This document shows, piece by piece, positions 48,604-56,797 of a stretch of 64,000 bases of DNA. Made by a program: the position numbers and the translations under genes. This DNA comes from Glaciihabitans sp. INWT7. GTDB taxonomy: Bacteria; Actinomycetota; Actinomycetes; Actinomycetales; Microbacteriaceae. Below the pieces are notes generated by a model, which saw nothing but the letters and a program-made list of their open reading frames with translations, was not told the DNA's origin and searched no databases. The DNA lies in assembly GCF_014217685.1 (NCBI RefSeq), contig NZ_CP043653.1:2918419-2982418 (forward strand). Direction: 5' to 3'. Position 1 is the stretch's first letter, and every line of letters starts with the position of its first letter.

Positions 48604-49206
48604 TCAAGCCTTCCACGTCAGTGAGTCGACCATCGCATCGAAGAGGGTCGCGTAGAGTTCTGGATCCCGTGCCATCGGCGCGGAGATCGTGAGGGTGAGC
48701 ACTCCCCCACCGTCCGGGTAAGGCAGTCGATACTCCGCGGAGAGTGAGGGAGTCTCGGCGTCACCGAACCGACCGAGTCCGGCCTCGACCGTGCGGCACA
48801 TCGGCCCGAATCTGTGCCCGACAATCGAAACGCCGGGAAAGGTCGCGGCCAGTGACTCGGCGAAGGCGGCAGGCGCTGCGGGAATCGACTCTTTCGGCCA
48901 GGGCGAATCCGAAGCGATGAGAGCCGCGGGAAATGGCACTCCGGGCAGGATTTCGAGCGAGAGGTGCATGGTGTGCGCCCCGGCATCTCGCGCCCGCTGC
49001 GCGGTCGTCAGCAACTCCTCGATCATCATCCGTCGCGTGCGGGCGAGACGGTCGGCGACGCCCACCTGCTTTTTGACGATGCGGCCGATCACCGTCTTCA
49101 TGATTTCGTCGGCGTCGAGCGGAATCACCGACCAAGTGCCGGGAAATACGATCGAATACCCGGCATCCGGTGCTGTCACCGAGCGGACCGGCGTATCCGT
49201 GCTCAT
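48604..49206 (-). CDS. Hypothetical protein of the T7SS locus (FPGxW family, copy 2)
   Basis: 200 residues from ATG 49206. SIVFPGTWSVIPLDADEIMK, then TRRMMIEELLTTAQRARDAG and LSLEILPGVPFPAALIASDS match the layout of the 213-residue protein of module 1 (42140-42781). No signal peptide. ATGA overlap with the upstream 206-residue gene. Function unknown; repetition in both modules suggests a fixed role next to the effector. Confidence 0.7.
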   Translation of the reverse strand: MSTDTPVRSVTAPDAGYSIVFPGTWSVIPLDADEIMKTVIGRIVKKQVGVADRLARTRRMMIEELLTTAQRARDAGAHTMHLSLEILPGVPFPAALIASDSPWPKESIPAAPAAFAESLAATFPGVSIVGHRFGPMCRTVEAGLGRFGDAETPSLSAEYRLPYPDGGGVLTLTISAPMARDPELYATLFDAMVDSLTWKA

Positions 49207-49823
49207 ACGGCGGCCTCGAGAGTGATGGCGAGAGTTTCGACGAATTCCTGGGTCTCGCGGGGCATGTTGACGAACGCGCCAAGGCTCTCTGCCGAGAAGA
49301 TGAACTGCACGGCCTGCGCTGCCCCGGGTGGGAAGACAGCGATCACGGCCCGCTCTTCGAGCACCGCGCCTTCCGGCCCATCTGTTGCGTGCGCGATCAG
49401 GTTGTGAGAACCGACGAGTTCCCCCACCGCGATCGTGGATCGCCATGTACGCACAGAGTAGTAGCTGAGGCCAGACTCCTCCCGGTCGGTGTAGGACTGC
49501 AGAAACTCTTCAAAAACCTCTGGGGCGCCGAGCGCCGCGACAGGCGTCAGCTCGAAGACCACCGCAGCAGAAGCCCGGCCGGTCTCGGGATACGGCACCC
49601 AGACCGCGGCGGTCAGACGAGGGTTGTGCATCGAGGAGAGTCGCGTTCGAGCGAAGTCGAGTTCACCGGCGAGGCGGTCACGAACTTCAGGGTCGATGAC
49701 GAGCGCGGCCGCGAGTTCGATGGACCACTCTGCCGATGACGTCGATGAGAGGGGCATCGGGTACCACCCCTCAGACAATCCCACCCTGAAATCAACGATG
49801 TCGCGCAATGACGTGTCGGGCAT
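49203..49823 (-). CDS. Hypothetical protein of the T7SS locus (FPGxW-related)
   Basis: 206 residues, no signal peptide. It begins FRVGLSEGWYPMPL, similar in pattern to the FPGxWxxIPL start of its downstream neighbour, so it is probably a divergent third member of the family. Middle part: RLTAAVWVPYPETGRASAAV and VFEEFLQSYTDREESGLSYY. It lies between the module-2 effector and the 200-residue gene. Unknown function. Confidence 0.65.
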   Translation of the reverse strand: MPDTSLRDIVDFRVGLSEGWYPMPLSSTSSAEWSIELAAALVIDPEVRDRLAGELDFARTRLSSMHNPRLTAAVWVPYPETGRASAAVVFELTPVAALGAPEVFEEFLQSYTDREESGLSYYSVRTWRSTIAVGELVGSHNLIAHATDGPEGAVLEERAVIAVFPPGAAQAVQFIFSAESLGAFVNMPRETQEFVETLAITLEAAV

Positions 49824-49871
49824 TCGATCCTCTCCTTGATGATGCGATCCGTTCGAGCCGGAGGTTCCGCA

Positions 49872-51260
49872 TCAGTCTTTCGTCGTTCCCGTCGTGATGA
49901 TCTGATAGCCGTGTTTGAATACGTCGCCGACACCGGTCACCCCACCGACGACATCCCCATAGTCGCCCGAGACGAAGGAGGTGCCGTTGAAGTCTGGCTT
50001 GAAGATGGACTCGAGCCCCTGCCCGACCTTGATTCCCTGGTAGAGGCTCAAGGCTCCGGCCTGGAAACGCATCGGGAGATCGACGAGGCCGGGGTTCTCT
50101 GCGGCCATCTTGTAGAAGCTCTTCAGATCCGCGTTGATGTTGAGACCTTTCGCGAAGTCGATGTCGAACTTCGGGAATGCCTCGAGCGCAGCCTCGCGGA
50201 TGAGAGTCCCCGCGCTCTTCTCACCGGCTTTGAAGGCATCGAAGGCCGCCTTCTGGGTGGCGTTGCGCACGAACGGCGACTTGAACACATCACTCAGCGG
50301 CTTCGCCAGGTTGTCGGCGGCTTTCGACGCACTCATGAAGTCTTCACTGTGTGCGCCGACACCCTGCAGCGCGGCAAGAGCGCGGGTCTCGGTGATGCCC
50401 GACTTGAGCACGGTGATCGCCTTGAGCTCCTTGGCAGCAGCGGCAAAGATCTTGCCGCCGAACAATGTGAGAACGGCGCCCACCGCCGCGCCGGCGACAT
50501 CCCACCACGAACCGTCACCCGAGATCGCCTTGACGATCGATTCGATCAGCGTGATGACAGCGCCGATGGCGGCCAGTACGAGCAAGATCTGCCCGAGGAT
50601 CGGCACCCAGGCCAGGAAGATCGAGAGGATGCCCGCCCAGTCGCAGATCACTTTGAAGATCTCGAAGAGGGTTGCGCCCCAGTCGTCCCACCAGCCGTCC
50701 TTCAGCCCGTTGTTCTTCTTTCCGTCGACGACCTCGACGATCGCGGCGATCGCGGCGTCGGCGGCGGAATTCTTGATGCTGAGCGCTGCCCGCCACTCAT
50801 CGTGCGCCGCGCCGAGGCTTGCCGATGCGGCTTGGGCATCGTCGTGGGCGTCGGTCGCTGCCTTCTTCGCCTCCGTGTCGTCGGGCTGGGCGGAGTCTGC
50901 CGCGTGCTGGCTCTGTGTCGCGGTTCGCTGCGCCGACTCCACCGCGGACTGCTTGTCGGCGATGTGCGCGATGGCCGTGCGTGCGGCATCCTGCGCGCTC
51001 TTCAGTTCGAAAGAGTAGGTGACGAGAGCCTGCGAAGTCACCGCATAGCGTTCTTTGGCCTTGTCGATGTCACTCGCGACATCGCCAGCCTTGTCCCGGA
51101 TCGCATCGATCGCCGCGCTCGTCATTCCCTCGACGCTGGAGATGCTCTTCAGGGTGTTGACCGACCTGGCGATGGCATTGGCGATCTCACCGTAGTGTCG
51201 CGCCTTCGATCGCAGGAGTGTGTCATTGCCCTCGAGCAGCGCATATTCGTGGTCGCTCAT
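49872..51260 (-). CDS. T7SS effector-like protein, module 2
   Basis: 462 residues. Residues 1-125 form a helical region like the start of the module-1 hydrolase (ARHYGEIANAIARSVNTLKS, ASDIDKAKERYAVTSQALVT). Residues 125-180 are an Ala/Asp/Gln-rich coiled coil. Near 205-290 are hydrophobic segments (ILSIFLAWVPILGQILLVLA, WWDVAGAAVGAVLTLFGGKI) as often seen before T7SS toxin domains. The last ~170 residues, ending GDVFKHGYQIITTGTTKD, match no toxin family I know. ATGA overlap with its small partner; probably exported. An orphan effector candidate. Confidence 0.75.
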   Translation of the reverse strand: MSDHEYALLEGNDTLLRSKARHYGEIANAIARSVNTLKSISSVEGMTSAAIDAIRDKAGDVASDIDKAKERYAVTSQALVTYSFELKSAQDAARTAIAHIADKQSAVESAQRTATQSQHAADSAQPDDTEAKKAATDAHDDAQAASASLGAAHDEWRAALSIKNSAADAAIAAIVEVVDGKKNNGLKDGWWDDWGATLFEIFKVICDWAGILSIFLAWVPILGQILLVLAAIGAVITLIESIVKAISGDGSWWDVAGAAVGAVLTLFGGKIFAAAAKELKAITVLKSGITETRALAALQGVGAHSEDFMSASKAADNLAKPLSDVFKSPFVRNATQKAAFDAFKAGEKSAGTLIREAALEAFPKFDIDFAKGLNINADLKSFYKMAAENPGLVDLPMRFQAGALSLYQGIKVGQGLESIFKPDFNGTSFVSGDYGDVVGGVTGVGDVFKHGYQIITTGTTKD

Positions 51261-51619
51261 GTGCTGGCTCCCTTGCCGTTTCCGGAGTTTCCGCCGGGAC
51301 CGGTCGGGGTCGCGGGAATCTTCGCGTTATCGGGAGCGGCGTCCTCAAGCGCTTTCGCCAGACCCGCATCCACCTGTGTGAATCCATCTGAAATCGCCGC
51401 GATGGACTTCTGGAGGTCTTCGACCGCTTCGGTCATGCTCTTGCGCTTGTCGTTCCATTTGTGAGCGAAGTCTTCGACGTGGGAGCCGAGCTGGTCGTGC
51501 CCGGTCGAGTCTGCAACATCGTTGCTGAAATCGTCGGCGTCCTTGAACTCTGCCGCAATAGCCTCGAGATCGTCTTTGAGTTGCTGGAGCAGCTCGAGAT
51601 CGAGCTTCAGATCTGCCAT
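51257..51619 (-). CDS. WXG100-like small partner protein, module 2
   Basis: 120 residues. FSNDVADSTGHDQLGSHVED then FAHKWNDKRKSMTEAVEDLQ aligns with the module-1 partner over the whole helical hairpin, with the same W-N-D turn. The C-terminus is a flexible Pro/Gly/Asn tail (PTGPGGNSGNGKGAS). Site C is 94 bp upstream, and the gene overlaps the effector gene by 4 nt. Likely the export partner of the 462-residue protein. Confidence 0.82.
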   Translation of the reverse strand: MADLKLDLELLQQLKDDLEAIAAEFKDADDFSNDVADSTGHDQLGSHVEDFAHKWNDKRKSMTEAVEDLQKSIAAISDGFTQVDAGLAKALEDAAPDNAKIPATPTGPGGNSGNGKGAST

Positions 51620-51713
51620 GTTCGCTTCTTTCCCCTCGACTGCCGAGTGCTCGCTTACCCCTCTGGTACTGGCGAGCTCTTGCCAAAACTATCGACTAAC
51701 CCTCGGATGCGAC

Positions 51714-51731
51714 ATGGGCAGCACTCCCCAT
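51714..51731. promoter_or_regulatory. T7SS palindrome, site C
   Basis: ATGGGCAGCACTCCCCAT, directly after the EccC/EssC gene stop (51737) and upstream of module 2. A TAGTTT -10-like box begins 22 bp downstream on the minus strand, as at site A. Confidence 0.7.
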
Positions 51732-51736
51732 GACTC

Positions 51737-54700
51737 TCATCCCTCCACCAGCGGCAGCTGCACCCGCGCCGATTTGCCCTTGGCGATGTACATCCCACGT
51801 CCCGGCGGGAACTCGGATTTGTTGATCCGCGGCAACGGCGTCTTGAGGATGATGTCTCCCTCGACCGTCTCCGGCTGCAGCAGGAATCCGCGGCGTCCGT
51901 TCTTGATCTCACCGAGCAGCGGCCAGGACGATCCCCAGGCCGACATCTCCGCTTCGGCGATGAGCAGGTGATCGCTGCGCTTCGCGGCCCGCGCGAGCTC
52001 GACGATGGCGGAGTCGGCCGGGGTCTGGAGGAAATCGCCGATCGACTCGACGATCACGACGATTCGGCCCTCGGTGTCGGTGTCGGAAATGGCGGCGGCG
52101 AGGTCCTTGGCGAGCGCGGCCACGGCGTCGACCGTGGTCGCGGCATCCGTCCAGGGCATCGCCTGAGAGAGCGGCGAACGGGTGTTTCCGAGATAGTAGA
52201 GCCGGGCATCCGGGTCGAATCTCTTCATCGACTGCGCGAGGCCGTGGAGCGCTGTGCTGCGCCCACTGGCCGGGGGGCCCGCAAGCAGGAAGGTGCCGAC
52301 GGGATCGAAGCCGAGGGGCCCGAGATCCAGGTCGCTGACCCCGAGCACTGGCTCGCCCCGCACTGCCATGGGCAGATCCGATTCCGGGTACTCCTTCGGC
52401 AGGGATCCGATGCCGGGCGCCGATGCGACGCCCGCCCGCACCATGGCCTCGGCGAGAGACTTCGTTGCGTTCGCCTGTTCGGAGACCGACGAGGAACCAC
52501 CGAGGATGGCGATCTGCGTCTCGAACCCGTCGACGATCGCGCGCCCGGCCGGCGACTTGGAACCGAGGATGTCGCTCGGCACATCGAGCATGCCGTAACC
52601 GTCGTCCGCGAGCCGGAGCACCACCTTGCGCTGGATGCTCGATCCAATCGAGGCCGGCACGGCGCCGGCCCGGTCGGCGGTCAGCGCCACGTGGATGCCG
52701 AGCTGACGGCCGTCGCTGAGGATGTCCTTGAACACGTCGTACCAGATAGATCGCCCGGCGGGGATCTCGAAGTCGTTGCGGAAGTTCGGGAAACCGTCGA
52801 TCAGCAGCAAGATGCGGGGCTCTTGCGGTCGGTTCGCGAGCCGACGGTATTCCACGATGCTCGAGGCGTTGGCCGCGGCGAAACGGGGACCGCGGTCCTC
52901 GAGCTCGGCCTGCAGCATCCGGAACAGGCGGATGATGCGCTCGGAGTCGTCCCCGGCGATCACCGCGCCGACATGGGGCAGTGCCTCGAGCATACGAAGA
53001 CTGCCGGAGCCGAAGTCGATGCCGTAGACCTTCACCGGCCCGCCGCGCGGGGTGATCGCCGCCGCCGCAGCGAGGGTGCGCAGCACGGCGCTCTTGCCGG
53101 AACCACCGGTGCCGAAGATCGAGAGGTGCCCGTCGACATCCGGACGGAAGTAGGTGGGCAGCTGCTGCTGGCGCTCGGCGATGTCGGAGACCCCGAGAAG
53201 CAGCTCGGAATCGGTGCGTTGCGGCAGGCGACCGAGGTCGTAGAGACCCGCGAGTTCGTCGAGCCAGGGCCGGCGCGGCGGAGGGATCTGAGCGTCGCCG
53301 TTGGCCTTGACGATGGATGCCACGAGCTTCTGCTGGTCGGTGGGGCCGAGATCCCGAGCCTCGTCGACGGTGCTGGCGGTGAGGTCCTCCCAGCGGTTCT
53401 CCCCGCCGAATCGAAGCTCGGCCACCTCGATATCCGCATTCTCCGGTTCGCGACTCGTCCATCCGCCGGCATAGCCGGACTGGAACAGCGCGAGGCGGCC
53501 CGGGCCGGTCTTCGCGACACCGCGGCCGGGGATGGCCGGGTCGAAATGCGCGGCGTCCTTGATGCCCACCACGTCCTGGCTGTCGGACTCGTCGGCCATG
53601 CGAAGAGCGATGCGCAGGTTGGTGTTTGCCCGCAGGTTGTCTTTGATGACACCGGCCGGGCGCTGGGTCGCCATGATCAGGTGGATGCCGAGCGAGCGAC
53701 CGCGCTGGGCGATGTCGACGACTCCGTCCACGAACTCCGGCACGTCTCCGACCAGGGCGGCGAACTCGTCGATGACGAGCACGAGGGCTGGCGGGCTGTC
53801 CGGGTCGCCGCGCTTCTCCAGCTCGAGCAGGTCCTTGGCCTTCTTGCGGTTGAGCAGGTGCTCCCGGTAGTGCAGTTCGGCGCGGAGGGAGGTGAGCGCG
53901 CGACGCACCAGGTGCGGGCTCAGGTCGGTGACAAGGCCGACGGTGTGCGGGAGCGAGACGCAGTCGGCGAAGGCCGAACCGCCCTTGTAGTCCACGAACA
54001 GGAAGGTTACGCGGTCGGGACTGTACTCGGCAGCCATGCCGAGAACCCAGGCCTGGAGAAACTCGCTCTTGCCGGCTCCGGTCGTGCCGCCGACGAGCGC
54101 GTGCGGCCCCTGGGTGCGCAGGTCGAGGTGCAGCGGATCCACCCCGGCCGATCCGATGATCGCGCGCAGCTTGCCGGCCCGGCGAGGCTTCGGAACCGCG
54201 CCGGGAGTGCGGTCGTGCATTGAGGCGTTCTGCCGCCAGCGGTCGATGACCGCGTCGCTGGTCTCGATCAGTTCATGGCCGAGCAGCGTGATCATCGAGA
54301 CCGAGCGCGGGATATCGCTGGAGTCGGCGACGAGGGCTCCCGCGTCGATCACCGGGGCGAGCTGCTTCGCGAAGTCGAGCGCACGGGCGGAATCCACCTG
54401 CTCGGTCTCGACCTCGGTGATGGTCTCGCCGAGACGCACGAGCCCGACCGTGCCGAGCGCGGACTCCGGCTCGAGGTGCAGGTAGGTGCGGCAGACCGCG
54501 GGAAGAGCCGGCACACTCGGCGCGACCCAGATCGGGTACACGCCCGCATCGGCGGCCTGCTCAGCGAGCTGCACGAGACGTGCGCGGTCGACCGCCACGT
54601 CATCGGAGATGAGCAGCACGATCGCGGGCACCGGTGATGGGGTGCCGACAGTGGTGTTGGCGGAGCCGACCTCCGCGCCACGCTCGAGCGCGGCGCCCTC

Positions 54701-56227
54701 CTGCTCCATTGCACCGCGGCGCTGGGCGCCCTTGCCCGCAAGGCGGTCGGCGACGAGACCCTCGATCGCGGAGAGGAGCTGGGATCCGCTCGCCGCACTG
54801 TCGGCGAGGTGGCTGACCTCGAGCGGGCTGTGCGGCGACGAGGTGTGCGGCATCCACTTGAGCCACTCGAGCTCTCGGGACCAGGCCGGACTCACGAGGG
54901 CGGCGACGACGAGCTCCGCCGGGGAGTGCAGCGCGGTGATCTGTACGAGCACGGAGTTGACCGAGCCGAGGGTCGCGGAGGTGGGGCCGGCGATGCCGAG
55001 CGCTCCCGAGTCGAAGAGGTTGTCGATGATAGGCACGCCGGCGATCATCCGGTTCTCCTCGACGACGGTGTCGAGGCGGCTCTGGAACTCCGGCAGCATC
55101 TCGCCCTTGGGCTGGGTCAACACGACGTTGCGTGAGGCCATGGTGCCGATGCCGATGCGCACGTTGAGGAATGACCAGTGCTCCGGGCGACGGGTCCAGA
55201 GCAGCGGACCACGACGGATCGCCTGGTCGAACGCCTGCTCGGTGGAGGGCGACTCGTTGATGCGCAGCTCGATCTCCCTCACCCGCTCCTCTTCGAGCTG
55301 GGTGGTGAGCGAGGAGAGATGCACATCGAACTTGCCGATGGCCTTCTTGAGACGCCGTTTCTCGCGGGTCTTGCCGGTGAAGAAGTTGCCGATCAGCATG
55401 ACCGGGGACATTGCGACGAAGAGGAGCGAGGACGGGTTCTTCGAAATGTAGAACATGGCCCCTCCCATGAGGATCGGGGCGATCATCGCAAGCAGCGGGA
55501 ATGGCTGGTCGGGCTTCTCCGCCGGCACCGCCGGGCCGGCGAATTCCTGGCCGGCGTAGCGCCGCTCCACCTTCGGGGAGCGGTTGAAGAAGATCGGGCC
55601 CGCCGTCGGCGCCACCCCGCTCATCACGGCGGAGTCCGCCACGGTGACACGCACCTCGGAGTCACCGATGAGCAGCGTCTCCTCCTTCTCGATGCGAAGG
55701 CGGGTGACGATTCCGCCGTCGACGACGACTCCGTTGGCCGAGCCGAGATCCACGACCTCCACCACGGAGGAGACCTCGAAGCGCACGTGGCGTTTGGAGA
55801 CGAGCGGATCGTGAAGGGTGATGTCTGCCGCATCCTCCCGCCCGAGCACTGTGGTGCCCGCCGCGAGCGGGAACTCGCGCCCGGCGTCCGGCCCAGCCAC
55901 GACGGTGAGGGTCGCGATCGTCGGTGCCTTGCCCGATGCTGGGGGCTGGTAGTAGGTGCCGGCATCCGCGATGCTCACGGTGGCTCCGCTGCCGATCCAG
56001 GCTTCCCCGAGAGGAGCGTCCGGCGGCAGGAGGAGGGCCTCACTCTGCCCGGGGAGGGTGGCGTGCAGCGTGAGGACGCGCTGTGGATCGGGCTTCGCTG
56101 TTGCAGCATGCGGATCGAGCCGAGCGATCGTCGCCGCGACATCCGAGATGCTCGCCGAGGCATCCGCGGTGACGACGATGTCGTCAGTTACTCCGGATGC
56201 CCGCCGAAGGGTCAGCTTGAGACGCAC
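51737..56227 (-). CDS. T7SS ATPase, EssC/EccC type with ubiquitin-like and FHA domains
   Basis: 1,496 residues. Residues ~1-95 are YukD/ubiquitin-like (DDIVVTADASASISDVAATI). An FHA domain follows at ~105-200 (LGREDAADITLHDP, SKRHVRFEV, GSANGVVVDGG). Two membrane segments lie near 242-280, then three FtsK/SpoIIIE ATPase domains with P-loops GGTTGAGKSE (~710), GTGGSGKSA (~1040) and GPPASGRST (~1320); the third has Arg in place of the Walker lysine. Walker B candidates are LVLVIDEFAAL, ILLLIDGF and IVVIVESI. It is the motor and substrate receptor for WXG100 and effector export. The layout resembles Firmicutes EssC/YukB more than mycobacterial EccC. GTG start behind GGAGGAAAAAC. Confidence 0.95.
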   Translation of the reverse strand: MRLKLTLRRASGVTDDIVVTADASASISDVAATIARLDPHAATAKPDPQRVLTLHATLPGQSEALLLPPDAPLGEAWIGSGATVSIADAGTYYQPPASGKAPTIATLTVVAGPDAGREFPLAAGTTVLGREDAADITLHDPLVSKRHVRFEVSSVVEVVDLGSANGVVVDGGIVTRLRIEKEETLLIGDSEVRVTVADSAVMSGVAPTAGPIFFNRSPKVERRYAGQEFAGPAVPAEKPDQPFPLLAMIAPILMGGAMFYISKNPSSLLFVAMSPVMLIGNFFTGKTREKRRLKKAIGKFDVHLSSLTTQLEEERVREIELRINESPSTEQAFDQAIRRGPLLWTRRPEHWSFLNVRIGIGTMASRNVVLTQPKGEMLPEFQSRLDTVVEENRMIAGVPIIDNLFDSGALGIAGPTSATLGSVNSVLVQITALHSPAELVVAALVSPAWSRELEWLKWMPHTSSPHSPLEVSHLADSAASGSQLLSAIEGLVADRLAGKGAQRRGAMEQEGAALERGAEVGSANTTVGTPSPVPAIVLLISDDVAVDRARLVQLAEQAADAGVYPIWVAPSVPALPAVCRTYLHLEPESALGTVGLVRLGETITEVETEQVDSARALDFAKQLAPVIDAGALVADSSDIPRSVSMITLLGHELIETSDAVIDRWRQNASMHDRTPGAVPKPRRAGKLRAIIGSAGVDPLHLDLRTQGPHALVGGTTGAGKSEFLQAWVLGMAAEYSPDRVTFLFVDYKGGSAFADCVSLPHTVGLVTDLSPHLVRRALTSLRAELHYREHLLNRKKAKDLLELEKRGDPDSPPALVLVIDEFAALVGDVPEFVDGVVDIAQRGRSLGIHLIMATQRPAGVIKDNLRANTNLRIALRMADESDSQDVVGIKDAAHFDPAIPGRGVAKTGPGRLALFQSGYAGGWTSREPENADIEVAELRFGGENRWEDLTASTVDEARDLGPTDQQKLVASIVKANGDAQIPPPRRPWLDELAGLYDLGRLPQRTDSELLLGVSDIAERQQQLPTYFRPDVDGHLSIFGTGGSGKSAVLRTLAAAAAITPRGGPVKVYGIDFGSGSLRMLEALPHVGAVIAGDDSERIIRLFRMLQAELEDRGPRFAAANASSIVEYRRLANRPQEPRILLLIDGFPNFRNDFEIPAGRSIWYDVFKDILSDGRQLGIHVALTADRAGAVPASIGSSIQRKVVLRLADDGYGMLDVPSDILGSKSPAGRAIVDGFETQIAILGGSSSVSEQANATKSLAEAMVRAGVASAPGIGSLPKEYPESDLPMAVRGEPVLGVSDLDLGPLGFDPVGTFLLAGPPASGRSTALHGLAQSMKRFDPDARLYYLGNTRSPLSQAMPWTDAATTVDAVAALAKDLAAAISDTDTEGRIVVIVESIGDFLQTPADSAIVELARAAKRSDHLLIAEAEMSAWGSSWPLLGEIKNGRRGFLLQPETVEGDIILKTPLPRINKSEFPPGRGMYIAKGKSARVQLPLVEG

Positions 56228-56293
56228 GTTTTTCCTCCCCCGAGGCGACCTGCTGGGCGCTCAGGCAAGTATAGGGAGAAGAGAGAGACAAAC

Positions 56294-56788
56294 TCACTCG
56301 TTGCGATCGCGGTCATCGCGGTTCTCCCACCACCACTTCGGAGCCTGGCCCGCTCCGCCGCTGTCACGGTAGGAGAGCAGCAGGAAGAAGGCCAGGGCAA
56401 CGGCGAAGGCGATCACGGCGACGGCGACGGCGAAGGGCCCGACCGCATTCGACCCGAAGAAGAGCAGAGACAGCAGCGGCCGCCCCTTGCCGAGGGAGTA
56501 GAGGGTCGATCCGCTGATCAGGAAGAAGAAGTAGGTGAGGACGGCGGTGATGAGGGAGGCCGCAAGCACGGAACCCCGGCGCCGGCCGAAGCTGACGAGC
56601 AGGGCGTACAGAGCCGCGGTCGCCACAGCGAACATCGTCGGGGCGATGAGCGGGCCAGCATCCCGCTCGGTGAGCACCTCACGGTCCGCGTACAGGCTGA
56701 TGATGCCGCTGGCTGCGATCGCGAGCGCAAGGAAGAGCACGACGGCGAACACTGCGATCATGCTCGCGTAGCGCGTTCGTGCATCCAC
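56294..56788 (-). CDS. Small membrane protein upstream of the T7SS ATPase
   Basis: 164 residues, four membrane segments (MIAVFAVVLFLALAIAASGI, APTMFAVATAALYALLVSFG, VLAASLITAVLTYFFFLISG, FAVAVAVIAFAVALAFFLLL) and a short charged C-terminus (KWWWENRDDRDRNE). GTG start at 56788, 9 nt after the upstream gene. It is in the right place to be a channel subunit of the secretion machine, but shows no similarity I can recognise to EccB, EccD, EccE, EssA or EssB. Confidence 0.7.
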   Translation of the reverse strand: MDARTRYASMIAVFAVVLFLALAIAASGIISLYADREVLTERDAGPLIAPTMFAVATAALYALLVSFGRRRGSVLAASLITAVLTYFFFLISGSTLYSLGKGRPLLSLLFFGSNAVGPFAVAVAVIAFAVALAFFLLLSYRDSGGAGQAPKWWWENRDDRDRNE

Positions 56789-56797
56789 CCGGTCGAG

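Noticed and set aside
52369-52380. ATGGGCAG half-site inside the ATPase gene
   Set aside because: Only one arm is present and it lies in coding sequence far from a promoter; expected by chance.
51968-54223. 751-codon plus-strand frame
   Set aside because: Lies entirely antisense to the T7SS ATPase, whose domains and motifs are unambiguous.
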